From Fasciola hepatica (lineage: Eukaryota > Platyhelminthes > Trematoda > Plagiorchiida > Fasciolidae): DNA of 64,000 nt. Shown piece by piece: positions 23,706 to 37,680 of this stretch. Location: assembly GCA_948099385.1 (NCBI GenBank), contig CANUEZ040000168.1:9892001-9956000 (forward strand), given 5' to 3'. Below the pieces are notes generated by a model, which was given only the letters and a program-made list of their open reading frames with translations, ran no database searches and was not told where the DNA came from. The position numbers and the translations under genes are program-made. Numbering within the stretch: the stretch's first letter is position 1; each line of letters begins with the position of its first letter.

Positions 23706-24597
23706 TTGCTGTTGTTGCAACGCTTCGTGAAGCATCAGCAATTTCTGAACTCCAATCTGGTCCCTTAAGTATTGAACACTGGTCCACAGCCCATAAACTA
23801 ACCTTAAGTACCCATAAATTTTAATATGTTGTTTTTTCCGTTCTCAAAGGCTCTAAGAGTGAGAAAGTTCTGGAATCCTGTTCACACTTTCTCGTAGGAA
23901 ACACCTTTGTCTTTCGTCAACAACCGGTCAAGCATCTTGGGATTACGATCACCCATAATCTTTGTTGCAATGGGCACGTTGCAAGAGTTTTTACAAGAGT
24001 AGGATGACTAACTTACTTCGTTTTGGGTCTGAAACCGACGTCTGTACCCCTTTACATCATTGAACGTTCTGTCTCTGCATGCATAAAACCTCGGTGGCTG
24101 TATTTTTATCCCGTCTTCTTTTCTGGCCAACGTGCTAAACACTTCACCACAACAAAGAAACCTTTGAAGCTTTTATCCTATGAGAGTGGTATACCTCGTA
24201 AAGATTTGACAGGCTCCACCGTATTTCAACATGGTATACTATGCAAAGGATTGGCCAACCGAGTTTTGGACGACTCCCTCCACCAGCTCACAGGGACCCC
24301 AGCACGTGTGCTTCCTCCTCTTCCACCCGCAACAATTATGAAATAATTTATGCACGCACGACTGGCCACCGGTTCTCCATTGTCCCTTACTTTGCTCCAT
24401 TCTTATTTAGTTCTGCAACTATCAAAGCTGATTATAGCCAATATTTATTGTCCAAAACTTTAAGTCCTACTTATTACTGCACTTTTTGTTGTAACTTCTG
24501 CTTCCTTATTCGTTTAATTGCTGTGAATAGAGCTATATACTGCTGAATATTCACCCACCGGGGTGTATAAAGGAAATAAATGACTGGGCTTGACTTG
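23706..24597 (+). pseudogene. LINE family C, 3' end (RT C-terminus and tail)
   Basis: Plus-strand frames give a degraded RT thumb and C-terminal region: SALREASAISELQ, HLGITITHNL, then SACIKPRWLYFYPVFFSGQRAK and LKLLSYESGIP (frame 24023-24346). After a frameshift it continues as NNYEIIYARTTGHRFSIVPYFAPFL (24241-24546). The element closes with 'ggaaataaatgactgggcttgacttgatt', a TTGAC-type tail. It is 5'-truncated, typical of incomplete target-primed integration, and abuts R1 copy 2. Confidence 0.7.
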
Positions 24598-24599
24598 AT

Positions 24600-27500
24600 T
24601 TCAGCAAAAAGCACGAAAGCCAGATATGAGACAGGAGGGTCGAAAAGAACACGAACAGGAAGATAAATATCTGGAATTAGCTCAATATCAGACCTGGCGA
24701 ATAATTTTCAGAGGGAGAACAGTCAAATGGGGAACTAAAACAAAAATAGTGACAGTAAAAATAAGCATTACAAAAAACAATGTTTTTTGTCGATGGGAAA
24801 GCGGATTATCTCGGCTTTTAAAAGTGTTTGACTGGGGTATTCGGGAAGCTGCTTCGGAAGAATTCAATTTAGAACCTGCTGGACGTCCTAAAGGTGTACT
24901 TTCGATTAGGAGCTGTAGCAGATGTATAGGAAATTCACTTTGAAAGGTGATTATGGATATGATTCTTTTGTTTCGTGAAAAAATGATGTTTCACGATATG
25001 TCAGTGGTGTACGAGTAATTAAGATGCATCCATTAACATGAATTTTTCAAGATTCATATATCATCAGCTTCCACAAGCAGTCAAGTGCCAACATGTGGCA
25101 GTGGTGTAAAAAATAATGTGATGAAGAATGTTTCAATGACATGGAGTTTTGACGTTGTCTCACTTATCAATGATAATCAGAGATTCTGCGGCGAGGAATA
25201 ATTTTCTGCTGTTGACCGACCCAGTTAAGTTCAGCTGCCTTGTTACCAGAGTTCGAAAACAAACGTTCAACTGGAACATTCGAAGAAGCTAGGAAGTCAT
25301 CAGGTAAAGCACTATTTTTGGAGACTTTCAGGGTTATTGTAGTAACAGGATTTCCCGAAATGAAGTTAGAAATTATACCAACTGGTACAGGGATGTATTG
25401 TTCGATAAACATAAAAATTACGGCGTTTTATAGGCAACAAAAATATAGCGAAACGCATAGGCAAGCAGCTTTCAGATCACAAGAGCATGAGTAGTTATTG
25501 TAAGTTAACTGAATGTTGTAAGGCGACAGAGTTAGATCGAATATGTAGCGTACTACTCTGTCTGTGTGGTACACTAAATTATTGTCAACAATATCTGAGA
25601 CGACAATAGCAAACTAAAATGTGCGGGGGAGCGTGCGGCGATAAAAGGCCAAAAGGGTATGTACATTAAGAATTAAAATGAAACAAAAGGTGTGACATAA
25701 ACTCACAATTGTTCAGAGTTCTTGTGACCAGGAAATGAGCGCCGAAGAGCCAATATCCGCCATTGTCTTCAGTTCAGTTCGGTCTGACAGCCATCCGTTG
25801 AACAGAACAGGATGGTATTGAGCGAAGTGCCAAGAGACGCCGTGGAAGCTTCTAAAATGTTTTGTTTCTCACAGTTAGTTCCGACCGAAATAATTCCAAG
25901 ACATTCCAACCCAGAAGATGAGACCGTGACAGGATGAAAGTTTTTTTTTTCAGCCTTTTTTGTATTTCGCGGTGATGACGACCAACGTCGGTACAACAAA
26001 GGAGTGTCGCACTAAGGGACGTTGAAAATCATGGAAAAAATCGGAAATGTACAGGTACCTACAAATGTGTGGAGTTTCACTATCGATGGGCATATTATGT
26101 AGTCAGAGCCTAAAGTGAAATGAACTGCGTTCATATAATGTTGGCTGTGCGAAAAATAACTTTGCGTTATCGACCACATGTCGGATTAAATGAATTTTGT
26201 CTTGGACTAAATTTGTAATGCCGAATTAATCACAGAATCGCCACAGTTATCTTCGTGGGAATGAAGTTACTCAGCAGATATAGCGTTCAGTTTAGGAATA
26301 ACAAAAATGTTGTATTCTGATCGGCTACCGAAATGTTCTGTGTGCAGTACAGCCATAGTATGGGCCAATTTATTTAGTTAAAATATTCAGGGATTTTGGT
26401 TACCTGTGATTGGGACTGACATTGTTTATGATCATAACGATAGTTTTTTCTCGCCTTTGGTCAAAGTACACGCGTAGACGAATGGTCATATTGTACAATA
26501 TCACCGAATCAGATATAATACTTATAAATTGTAAAAGATTGATCAGCGCGTTTCAGCAAAATTATGATTCTGCGGGACTGAGTTTGAACGAATTAAAACA
26601 ACGCAGGTTTACGAGACGAACATGAATCATTTTCAAGTTAAAGTAGGGTCAATGGCAAAGAATGATCAGACATGAGCATGATGAAAAGATTTTTTATACG
26701 GAAAGCAGACGAAGCAATATACAAAAGAACGATGTGAACTATTATTTCTGGGTGCTTACTAGCAAAGCTGAACAAAGCAGTCAACCGGGTCTTCAAGGAT
26801 CAGTAATCCAACTGAAGGTGAACATCAAATTGTGGAGAGGAAGACCGAGGTATATACAGCGCGCGCTATGCATGGACCAGGTGCTAATAAATGTTAGTGA
26901 CTGGTACGATAGTCAAACATGGCCCCATGCCAATCTACGGAAAGTAATCTAAGGTCAAATAGAATAAAAACCGGTACGTGCGAAATGAGAGGTGGAGAAC
27001 AAATTCTAAAGGAATCAAGCGTGTAAAAAGAAATACGTAGAAGCGCAGTTTCGTATATCGACAGGATCGATACCTAATAAACCGGAGGAATGATCTCTTT
27101 GAAGAATAACTGGTCACGTTGTGGAAGAACCCAGCACAGGTAGCCAAAGTGCAATCGGAACTGTCGGTGGCATTTATAACAGTTTGTATCCGCCTACTTC
27201 ACTGGAAAAATCACCGAGCCAAAGGATGGTATTGTGAACACCTAGGGGTGCAAGCAATAGGGAAAGTTGGAAAATCGGTAAATGAACCAAGAAATAGTGC
27301 AGTGACAGTATTTTTTAAATAGATGATTTCGAGGGTGATATAGGGAAGATAACTCTTGAAGTGGAAGTTAACGCCTTTCAATATTTAAATTTTCTTATTA
27401 GGGGCAGTGGGACATTTCCCAAGTGAGTCTCATCACCTTTCACTCCTGACTATGGCCTCAAGATACAGATTTGCTTCAACACGGCGTCAGGTGTGCGTAA

Positions 27501-28100
27501 ATTTTCCTTTTGAATAGTTTGTCGTTTATCTCTTCTATCGCGTCAGCTGGAGGTGAGTTTCACATTTGTTTACCCTCACGGAAAGACGGTAGACTAGTCG
27601 GCTGCGGCTTTATGAGAGTCAACAAGTGCTCTCATGTGCTCCAGTGGTCACGAAGGGGAGTTCCACCAGCAAATCAGGGCAGTTCTCGCTCCAGAGTATT
27701 CGTTGGATGCATATCGAGTCACAATTCACTTTTCGATGCACTTCCGGAAAACGTCCCGTTTACTCAAACCCCTGTAAACCAACGACGGAACTTGTGGCGG
27801 CTCGCGGCACCCTCTTCTGCTTTGCGAATGCAGCAGCCATTCAGGAGGACGTTGCAGCTCCGCCATACACCTGTCGGGGACGTATGTGTGAGGTATTGTA
27901 GTAATTTGGAATTGCACTTGAGTACTTGAACTATTCACGACGAACGTAATAATGCTCCCGTCTTAAATGCGCAAAGTTGAGGATCAAGAACACCAGCTGA
28001 ACGAGCACATAATGGAACTTGTATTCCGCACATTTGTTATGTACAAGTGCACGCAGATACAATAAAACTACATGAAGTACAGCTATTAACAGTCACCACG
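24600..28100. other. No gene recognised
   Basis: AT-rich, with scattered frames up to about 139 codons (27510-27929) that resemble no family I know. A run of T and A near 25935 and weak TTCAG-like runs near 25770 are the only simple sequence. Decayed repeats are likely but not identified. Confidence 0.45.
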
Positions 28101-29850
28101 GGAATACATGAGTTTGAAAGCTCCATAAGGTAGACCCCCAAAACGTCCGGAGGATGGCACTACAGACGCTCCAATCTGAGGTACACCTTTAGCCAGTATG
28201 ATCGCGAGTTTGAAAAAAGAGGATACTATCACTCTCATGTCCTTCACAAGTGGACACTCAAAAAATCACTCTTTAGGAAGCGTAGGTGTCACTAAGGCTG
28301 GGTCTGCCCAGCTGCAACCGAAAACAGTTTTGGGGGTTGACAGAGAGAACCAAAAAGTCGGACCGCCGCGTTAGACCATCCAAATCCGCTTGTTGTTCTT
28401 CGTGAATCGTCGTAGTTTGACCACAGGCCATTCTTTGAGATAGTCTGCATAGATCAGACAATGGGACATCAGTTCCCGTGGAAAGTCACTGATGAAAGCC
28501 AGGAATAGCAATCAGCTTAAGACAGAGTCATGCTCTATCGGGTCGTTAAGCAGTCTTGTGAATGGGCACGTGATGACTTCAAATGGATCTCGTAGGAGTA
28601 ATAAATGAACCTCATCGGGATCAGGCAGTTTACGTGGCCGGAGCTCCTGCAGCTCATCGACTTCTTTCACTGCGAAAGATCGTTATGTGATCGTTGTCAT
28701 ACTTCAGGGAGACCAATGCTAAGATTACCACTCAGTGGCACGAAAGTCAGCTTATTGGCGCGCCAACAGTGCCGTTTTATCTCGGAGTTCGAGATGTCTC
28801 CACCGTGTAGAAGTGTAAGGATTGCTGGATGAGACTTAGTCTTCCTTCTTGGGTGTGAAAAGAGTCTCCTCGGTATGAAGACGAAATTGGCCGCAAATTG
28901 CTACTCAGATTCGCGTCTATTCGTAGTCTTGAGCGTCTAACATCAGTTTCGGATTTTCCGTAACTGCCGTACCCCGTGCTAAGCTCAGTTTCGTTGTCTC
29001 GGGTCACCATTGAACGAAGGAGGTGGCTTTGCATGACTTCGTCTCCAGTGATGAAACGAAAACAAACTCTCTGACGCATTCGGTCCAGATATGGAGAACT
29101 TTTAGAATTCGTTCACTTCGCCACCAACAAATGAATTCCATGGTAGGGCAGGAGTAGCTGCCCTTTATTCAAACAAAGGTTATGCACCATAAGTTCAGTT
29201 GGTACTGAGGTTTCTGATGAGAGAATGCACCACATCTCCAATGGATAACTATTATCGGGTGGTCACTGGTACCCAACAGCGGCAGAAGATCGGTTCCATT
29301 TACGTCGGAGGTTCGTGGGGCGTACAATAGGTCAGGGATAGATGCTAGACCCACCTGACTCCTGGTCTGTTCTTGAACATGCTGATGTAGAGCTAGGTCA
29401 GAAGCTATTTCATGCGGGCAGCTGGGAAGTCAGTCCTCGGGAGTTTCATATGTCTGATACCCAATCATTGAGACGGGTGCTAAAGTCAACAAGAACCAGA
29501 CAATGACTATCCGTCGTTCATCGGTGCGTGGAATCCAGAATGATTTTTACTTCGGCGGCCGGCGTGCGACAGATGAGCTCAAGTAACACGTGGCCCCATT
29601 TGAGTTTTTCTCTGTACCACAAAGTATCTCCTACCCATGTTGACTCACTTAGGTATCCGGTAAACATACTTGTATCCCATTTTGCAGGTACATGGCAACA
29701 ACTCCGTCTTTGGTACATTTTCGATCTACACGAAGCAGCATATACTGGAGTAGTGTGAACTCTGAGTCCCGATTTGATGGGCCAGCGTTGTCTCACGTGA
29801 TACTGACAGGTACGGCCTCGTAGTTACGCAAGCGGATGAACCTCAACCAA
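28100..29850 (-). pseudogene. LINE family B, second copy with internally deleted RT
   Basis: Reading the minus strand downwards, endonuclease remnants lie at about 29790-29170 (a CRSKMYQRR block, then QHVQEQTRSQVGLASIPDLL and TSDHPIIV). The linker is at 29079-28777 (VTRDNE, SSLR-like, YRGDSFHTQEG). The RT N-terminus is near 28680-28570 (PDPDEVHLLLL, CPFTRLLN). Just after it come SHCLIYADYLKEWP (about 28470) and SVNPQNCFRLQLG. The RT palm between these last two parts, including the FDxV box, is missing. CLIYAD and its flanks match the 6.5-kb copy, which defines the family. Confidence 0.6.
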
Positions 29851-32800
29851 CAAGGATGACCAGGGACAGATAAAGCAAAAGCTTTCTGTGACAGATCAAC
29901 TTCTAATCTACCAGTTAGTTTCTTTGGTTTGCGTAGTTTCAAGTGAGAGCCTTTTCAGTATGTGCCACCATCTCGGGTATTGTGAATACTGCGCTTGAAT
30001 GTCGTCTGTTAGCCATGTCTCGCTCGGTGCACGATGGACAGGCAGCAGCCAGAGCCGAGACCTCCAGTTCATCCGGTTCTCCGCTCTGTATATTAGTATA
30101 TGAGTCTGCCGATCATTGTGCTGGTCAGTCCTATTGTATCATGAAGAATGCTTTTCTGCTTGATTTCCTTCTCTACACGTTTAAAACGTTGCCTCTTGCT
30201 GGTTACCGCGAATACAATCTGGTTATCGGATTTCGCTCACACGCAGTCCTGTGATTGCTGCACATGTTTCGCCGAGGACTACTGGGAATCTCTCACATTA
30301 GTTCCGTTCCGATATCGAGGCCACGCTAAATGACATCGAACATCGTAACTATCAACCAGTACTTAACTCTTCCTGTCCACACAGCCCCAGTGTTTGATCC
30401 GCTCCCACCTATCATGGCCAAGAGTTGTGGTCTCACACCCAGCATTATTGCTGGATATCCGGCAGTTTATCGACAGTGCAGCACCCATCACACATCAACA
30501 CCCTCATGGTCAGCGGCTGACTCAACCGTCCACATCTGATGTCCCCTTCAATTTTCCTCAAAGAGTCGGCCATCTTATTCCCGGGATTTTCCTCAACAAT
30601 TACCGACCCCTCCGATTAAGACAAGTTACAGCCAATCCTCCGGGGGCATACATGGGCTTTTCAGGATAATATATTTTTACATCACATACTCCGTCATATT
30701 CACCATATATTCCACCGATGATGACTTGGTTTAAATCTCCACTGCTTCCTACAATAATTCTCTATATGTCTTGAATATTTTGATTAGCATTTTCTGACAC
30801 TTCACAATCACGATTTTGCCATACCAATTTTCCCATCAGTATTGCTGACATTCACCGACACGTCAGTTTTATTCATTTACTTTTAGCCTCGTACAAATGG
30901 CATTCTTTCTCCTTTCGTTGCATATACTTCACGCACACTGGTCTTCTGCAAACTCTCCAATAGTATTTGATCCTTGCTCTTGCCTGTTTTGATTTTCTGC
31001 AGCGTTTTTTATTCGCCCACTCCGCCGTTTTATTTTTGACTTTCTGATCTTTTTTCAGTATTTCCGTTGATAGGAGTCGTATTTTGCGCGTAAATGTTGG
31101 TCTCCCTAGAGAGTTCTAACACTAATCAACACTACTGACAAGTGACTATCACTATTGTATATCCCTACTGAGTAACGTAAACGTTTTCATTCAGTGAAGA
31201 TTACTGTGCCCATTCGTTGTGCACTTATGCACGCTTCTCAAACCATCCGAAAAATTCATTAGAACAGAGAGAAGACATAAGTCGCGAGATGCAAGCATTT
31301 CGTTTACATCCGAAAAATACCGATGTTAACTATAATCCACGTCCACTAGACAACCACGGTTTGGCCAGTGCTGCTCGGTCGACCACTCCAAGAAAGTCTG
31401 CTACTGCTGCGCGCTGAAACAGCTCGCCCATGACTGCGGTGGCCAACTTATCTGTAATCTCCCCTTCCCCCCACACACGAAATCCTCGACACAAAGGTCA
31501 GTTTCAGCTTTTCTCCCTTCTTCCCCAAACCTCTGCACAAAGTTGACTCATCTTTTGCAGTTTCTCAAGAGAGAGTTACTCGTGGAGTCTAACGGGCTCT
31601 CTTTTAGATGGTGGGACCAACTTAGAACCACTGTCGCTTGCACATGAGAGCCAGGGATAACTTCCAGTTGTCGCTATTTTTCGGACTTTTGAATCATACA
31701 AAGTCCGAATGCAGCTTTAACTCGGATTGTTGCTGCCACCTCTGATTCATCTTCCGTAAAGAGTTTACTCAAAATCAGTCTGAGCTGTATCATATCATGA
31801 CCCAGTCTGCCCCTGAGAGGAAGTCGCAGTAGCTTCCGGGATGTTTAGTGTGAGGGAGCATCTTTCGCGATAGGGTGGCACTTGCAGTTGGTGCAACCTC
31901 TTTCCATTCGTTTGTGTCATCTTAAGCGTCAACGGAGGTGCTCACTGGCTTTAGTTATTCTACAGAAGTTGATTGACTCAACATTGTTTCCTGTCGCGGG
32001 TGAAGGACCATACTTTGTGTTCTACTTTCTCTTATTCATTGGTGATTAGCCACAGAAGTAGTGGCAAGGACCGCGAAGTGGAATTTGCATCTAGTACACT
32101 GTCTGCTCCGGTGACATGCTGAGGATCACTTCAGTTGGCAATGAGTCCAATGGAAGCAGAAGCTTGGACACAGCGCAGCTGAAAAATGATATTTATAATG
32201 GTATTTGCACATACTTCCAGCCACTCATATCTATCTGCAGGTACTCTGGCATACTGAATGTGGATGCATTCATTACACCCGCCACAAAGCAGGACTTTCA
32301 CCCTAGGATTATGCAATCACAGATTTCAACCGAACCAGTTTCGCTCATCGTGTTGTAATAATCCACTGGAAGAGAGATAATCATCCACAAATGAATATAA
32401 ATTCACGAAGCCTAATGACACACGTCACAGAGTAGCTCGATCAATACGACATGAAAACAAATCGTTCATAGAGAAGTAGCACAAGGCTGAAGTTTCATGA
32501 ATTGTAAGTGGACGCTCAGCAGGGAATGCTGGGGGGTTAAAAAGTGAGATACTGAAGAAACAGTCAACTGGAGTTGAAAAATTGAGCTCGTGTGCCCAAG
32601 AAAACATACGGAGATCGTGTGAAAGATGAAGTCTCAATACGCCAAGTTCCATCTCAGCGATTCGCAGATTTTCAGATCCGAGGTGACAAACTGTAGTGTA
32701 AAGATACAAGAGTTAATGTGTTTCTATACACACAGTAAGTGAATATACAACCCGTTTGTCACCAGCCGATAGTGAATGACGTTTTATTTCATTACGCTTT

Positions 32801-33480
32801 TATTTGTCACCGTGGAGCGTGCTCTTCAGTCGAGATTGGCCATTCACGCACATGTTAGTAGTATGGAGTAAATCCTATGAATCAGGTAGGAATAGACAAG
32901 GAATATTTTTGGGGAAAATTTCATGTCATGGTTATAATAAGAGATTGGAGTACCGAGTTTAGCGATGAGGAGAAGGTTCATATGACTTACGGGTGGATGA
33001 AAAGAAGAAAGCTGGAAGGTGGATGAATGACAATGTTAACTTGGGCCGTTTCAAGTTATAAACATGCCGTAGAACATAGACGTATGGCGTATGTCTATGG
33101 AGTAATGACAAGATAAACCTTATCGGAAACACAAATCTCGCGTATGAAACGAAGTCGACTTAACTGTTAGCAATATAACAGAGTTATCGTTCAAAACAAA
33201 AACAAATAAATTTAAATATATGGCCAATCAAGCTCTGGAGATCAAGAATAAAAAATAAACGATGGCAAATGAACCAAATAGTGATTGATACGATGTGCTG
33301 AATACACGGTTTAAGCCAAAAGGAATGTAGCGTTGAATAATTGAGTGAGGGTCAGAGGGACTGATATATGACCAACTTATACCAGATTAGGAATGCGCGC
33401 CAATTGTAACGACGACTGTGGAGGCATCCATGCCATTGTTACCGGCAATGAATGAATTCACCTGCTGGAATAAGGTATTC
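29850..33480. other. No gene recognised
   Basis: Frames up to 103 codons occur (29943-30254) without recognisable domains. The 29.9-31.1 kb stretch is pyrimidine-rich on the plus strand and could be the untranslated 5' region of a retroelement. No repeat partner was found for it inside the window. Confidence 0.4.
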
Positions 33481-33489
33481 AGACTACCA

Positions 33490-33910
33490 ATTACCATAAC
33501 CGTTTATTTCCTGGTAGTCCGAAGCACGCATGATGCATGATCAAATGGTACAGATCGAAAATGATCATATGATTGGGGATAATGTAGACGGATGTATGCA
33601 AACCAGAGAGTAATCAGGAGAGTTTAAATGGACACAAGGACGGATACAAATGAAAAACCCGGTGATTTCAGAAGCCGGTGTCAGATGACGGAATCTTTCT
33701 GAGTTCAGTGGGGTTACTGAAAATGAGAGATTACACATGAGAGACCAAAAAAGCAATGAGATAACAAGGGTATTGAAAGAGTATGAGGATTAAGTGGGTT
33801 TACCTTAAAGTTGGATAGAATAACGAATTGGAAGGTACGAAGCCATGGTACAGTGCGAAGGAGGATAGTGGTCATATTACGAAATGCCATATGGAACAAA
33901 GAAAGAACAT
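33490..33910 (-). repeat. Dispersed repeat R2, copy 1
   Basis: Read on the minus strand, this aligns with the insert at 42125-42525. Shared blocks include 'catttgatcatg...gcgtgcttcggac' (33515-33550) and 'gtccatttaaact' (about 33620-33635). It is non-coding. The element is at least about 300 bases; the end near 33515 is sharp and the other end is blurred by divergence. Confidence 0.65.
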
Positions 33911-36400
33911 CGCAGATTGAGCTAGGTGGATTTTTATGCTAGTCTGAAACCCAGGTAATCGTGAAAAAGAATCATTAGCCACGACAGGCTTTAAACACAC
34001 GTGAGCTGACTCCCGGTGAATTACGATTAAATGAAAACGATATCATCGGGCGGTTGTAAATGTATTCCTCCAAGCTAGGGGTGACGAATGATGACCGGGT
34101 GAATGCTGCCAAAAAGAAGTCGTTTCTCCGCCGTAACGGTCTAAGGAAGCCGAACCAGAAGCTAGTTGACGACTTCATTTGAGTGGATGGAAATATGACG
34201 TACTCTAGTCTGAGCTCCAATAGAAAACATCCACGGATTGTGCCTGCCCGCTGTCGTTTTACCGATATTCTCATGCGACATGTGCAGGAAACGGAAGACG
34301 ACGCTGAGGTTAGTCATTTAGTGGCACGTTATCCGTTGTTCCATATTCCATCAACGTCCTATCAGGGCCGTTTTCTTACCACCGGAAAAGTCTTGGTCGG
34401 CTTTAACCTCCATTCCTGATCTTTACATGAAAAAATACCTCTTATACGTACTCCAACAATGCTAATAAGCCCAACATGGATCGGCCCAACACACAAATTA
34501 ACGGTATTGTCATGTCCGGAGCCTGCAAAAGACAATCGTGATGTGACTTTGATAAGAACTGGCGGCGAAGTCAAACACGGCGCGAATGTTTGTGGGTTTA
34601 CTGGTTTCACCACGGAATGATGCCGCACATTTATCCGGCCGTAACTCCGTCTTGGAAATAAGTTTCAACTTTGATTCTAAATAAAGTAATTGGTAATGGT
34701 TGGCCTTGAGTCACTCTGATAGAAAATCCATTACGAAAAAGCTTTAGGGAAGCAACACGTAGTGCCGATACCAGAAAGTGGAGCGCAGGCGGTTTGATGA
34801 CCATTCGATGACATCAGAGTCGATCACTTCGAACCGTCTCACGTAAAATACAGGAAAAAGCGACAAACCATAAGACTGTATCATGAGTTTCATGAAGTCT
34901 AGAGCGAGACCCAAGGGAGCCTGGCATTCAAAAACCATCGATTCTTTTTCTGAGTCTTACAGTGGTTTACTAACCAAAGAGTTGTGTTGCCTGATATGTA
35001 TCATAACAACTGATCCAACTTCTTCGCAGCTCAGCGGGAGCTGCTTCACTAAACCTAAAGGTTGAACTGAGGTGAAATAAAATACGCACCATCACCCTGA
35101 GGCATCCGGTAGCATTTAAGCCAACCCCACGCCAGCCATCGGAGAGGTTTATGAAAAAGATCGAAAAGATCTGTGGAAAGAATATCAGTGCCACTCAGAG
35201 TGCATCGAACAACAGACGACGAGATGTTGAACACTACCGACAGAAGTAAAAATAATATTAAATAACCATCCTTCGGCGCTAATCTTCTCCTTTGTTGTGG
35301 ACGGGTTAGCGTATAATCCGCGAGATTCGCTGAAGCTCAGGTCAATAGTTTTTGTAAGTGGGATACTTGTACGCTTGTAGGCAAGTTAAATTTTTGCTGG
35401 AGTATTTAGGATACGTTGAATAAATGAGTACCTGCTGACGCCTAAATCCTGACACAAATGGGTATTCAAAGATGGGACTTTCAGCACTAGTCGTATTGGG
35501 CTGCGAGGGGAGAAGAGCATGTCCTAAGAAATAATTAGCCATCGTAATTTACGGAGAAAGGCATCCGATGGACTCGTTAGAACGGTAAAAGCGAGAACCG
35601 CAAACGGAACGTTAATTCATGATGTGCTCCGGGTGTGTCTGCTAAAATGAGATGATGAAGAAGAGAACAATAAAGCGTGAGAGGGCTTCGTGAGGCCAAA
35701 ACCAATGTCTACGTCCAGCATAAAGTATAAGTAAAGCATTCACAAATGATAAGTTCTAGGTGGTTTAGGCTGAACACCAACTTATCTCTTAATCTGGTAC
35801 TGTATCTGGATGAGAGGGGAAATGTCCCCAAAAGCATATAACCAGTCTCGCTGTTGTTGCCGCTCAGCAGGTACCTGTAACTTACTGCTGCCGTCATAAA
35901 CTGATTTGATTACAGTCTACGGTTGCTCATATGTTGTATTAAAAATGCTAGCTATTTTCACAATTTTTTATGTTGGTTTTGTTTTTCAGAATCACGTTTT
36001 TTACTTAATCTGTGTTTGTCTTCCACACGAGCCAGGTTCGGTCCAGTTGATATTTGCTCTTTTCCCCTTCAGCTTTGGGACTCAGGCTTGGTTCGGCTCA
36101 GGCCGATCTCATCGATCATGCAGCCCATCCGATGGACTAGTGGACAGGTCACTTGTTATCTGTTCACAGACCTCGGACCCAGTTCGTTTGTGCACAGATT
36201 GACTGCTCTCCTTTCTCCAGACCAGCATATACAAATACCCGCGTCACTTGTGAGCCGAGTGCAGATCCTCTGCCTACATATTCGTACATTTTTTCCAGAG
36301 GCCAGAAATATTGGCTTACACAAAGTATCCCGGATTATTTTTCTGCATCTTCACAAATCACGGCAGTCATGGTTAAAGTTTATGAAGTCACGAAAAAGGA
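33911..36400. other. No gene recognised
   Basis: The longest frame is 180 codons, starting at 35923 and overlapping the next region. It has no clear domain, although its end may belong to the 5' part of the Penelope-like element that follows. Nothing else was identified. Confidence 0.4.
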
Positions 36401-37680
36401 ACATCGATATAATATGCAGGATAATAGGTCAGTCCAACCTCCGAGTCAGATTGCCATACAACTGAACTGACGAGACTGCCATTGTTATGTACAGCAAATT
36501 TTTATTTCTCGGTCAAAGTTACCGGCAAGTAGAGGGCGTAGCAGTGGAAATTCCAATTGGACCCATTATAGCAAAGATTTATGTTGCCTATCTTGAACAG
36601 AAGCTGGTAGACGAGATTAAAACAGTAAACCTCTTCCGTCGTCGAGTCGACGACAGATTTGTGATCAGTAACACCAATGGGGACGAAAAGCAACTCTTTA
36701 GATAGTTCAATTTAATTCTTCCGAATATAACATTGACATGTCATGTGAAAGAAGGAAACTAATTGACTTTTGGATACAAGAATCACTCGTCGAACGGATG
36801 GATCAACTGACAGGTCTGCTTCCCGGAAAATTACTCGGTCTGGACTGTATTTGAATTTCACCAATTTCGTTCGTACGGAATACTAATTTGGCCTAATCCG
36901 GACGCTATTTCATAGGGCGTGTAAAATTTGCACGGGCAATGCACTGGGCAATGAAGAAGTAACCATAAAAAAGACGCCGCAAGCGAATGGATACGCACTT
37001 CCATTGATAATAATAATAAAAATAATTTAAACCAGAAGCGGAAAAAGAAAAGGTGGTTGATGTGCCGAAAAAGGAGGCTTTTCTAGAATTACCATTCAGA
37101 AGTGATGATACTAGTCAGCTGATTAGTTTGTGCCCAAACTCTGCCATCAGGCGCACCTACGATACGGCCGAACCGATCGTTGTTTACAGAACCACCCCAA
37201 TAACTACATCGCCGACTAAAGCGCTACTGCTACCCCCCCCCCCCCCCCCCCCTAGCCAAACCAAATTGTATTTGTCGTTTCAAGTGTGGATGATCAGCAG
37301 TCTACATAAGCAGAACAGAGAGGCATTTACATCAATGAATAGCCGAACATATATATCGCTGGGGGTCGAGAAAGCAATGAGTAACAACATCACAACAGTG
37401 ACGTCACCAAAGGAGCGGAAATGTCCCAGAACGTCGACCACGCAACACCCTACAAAGAAGAAGCATTGAGCCATTCCACAAGGCGCACTAGGGGTCAAAT
37501 ACTCCAGCAACAACCGACGATTGCTCAATTACGCAGAAGCATTGGCTATCGGCAATTCAGACCCCGACCAATGTAAACAGTGTGCATGATTCTTTTCCTT
37601 GGCTTTGTCTTGGTAACAAACATTCGTTAGTTGGTCCCAATTTGTCTCTCAACGTTCACATTCCTTGACTATATTACCCA
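36400..37680 (+). pseudogene. Penelope-like element: RT and GIY-YIG remnants
   Basis: The frame at 36487-36705 matches the core of Penelope-like RT: FLFLGQSYRQVEGVAV, PIGPIIAKIYVAYLEQKLVDE, then the catalytic box as RVDD instead of YVDD and FVISN. Downstream the typical tail appears: a FLELPFRSDDTSQLISL block and IRRTYDTAEPIVVYRTTP in the frame from 37053. A GIY-YIG endonuclease remnant follows at about 37266-37350 (CRFKCG, SAVYISRTERHLHQ, IAEH) in another frame. RT plus C-terminal GIY-YIG is the hallmark of Penelope-like elements, which copy themselves at nicks made by that nuclease. Stops, shifts and a 20-base C run make this copy inactive. Confidence 0.8.
37233..37252 (+). repeat. Poly(C) run, 20 bases
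   Basis: Twenty consecutive C residues lie between the RT tail and the GIY-YIG remnant. It explains the frame loss there and may be mis-sized by sequencing. Confidence 0.95.

Noticed and set aside
28777..29079. Mariner transposase, suggested by FITGDE
   Set aside because: Flanking residues do not match mariner. The surrounding pieces fit the linker of LINE family B.
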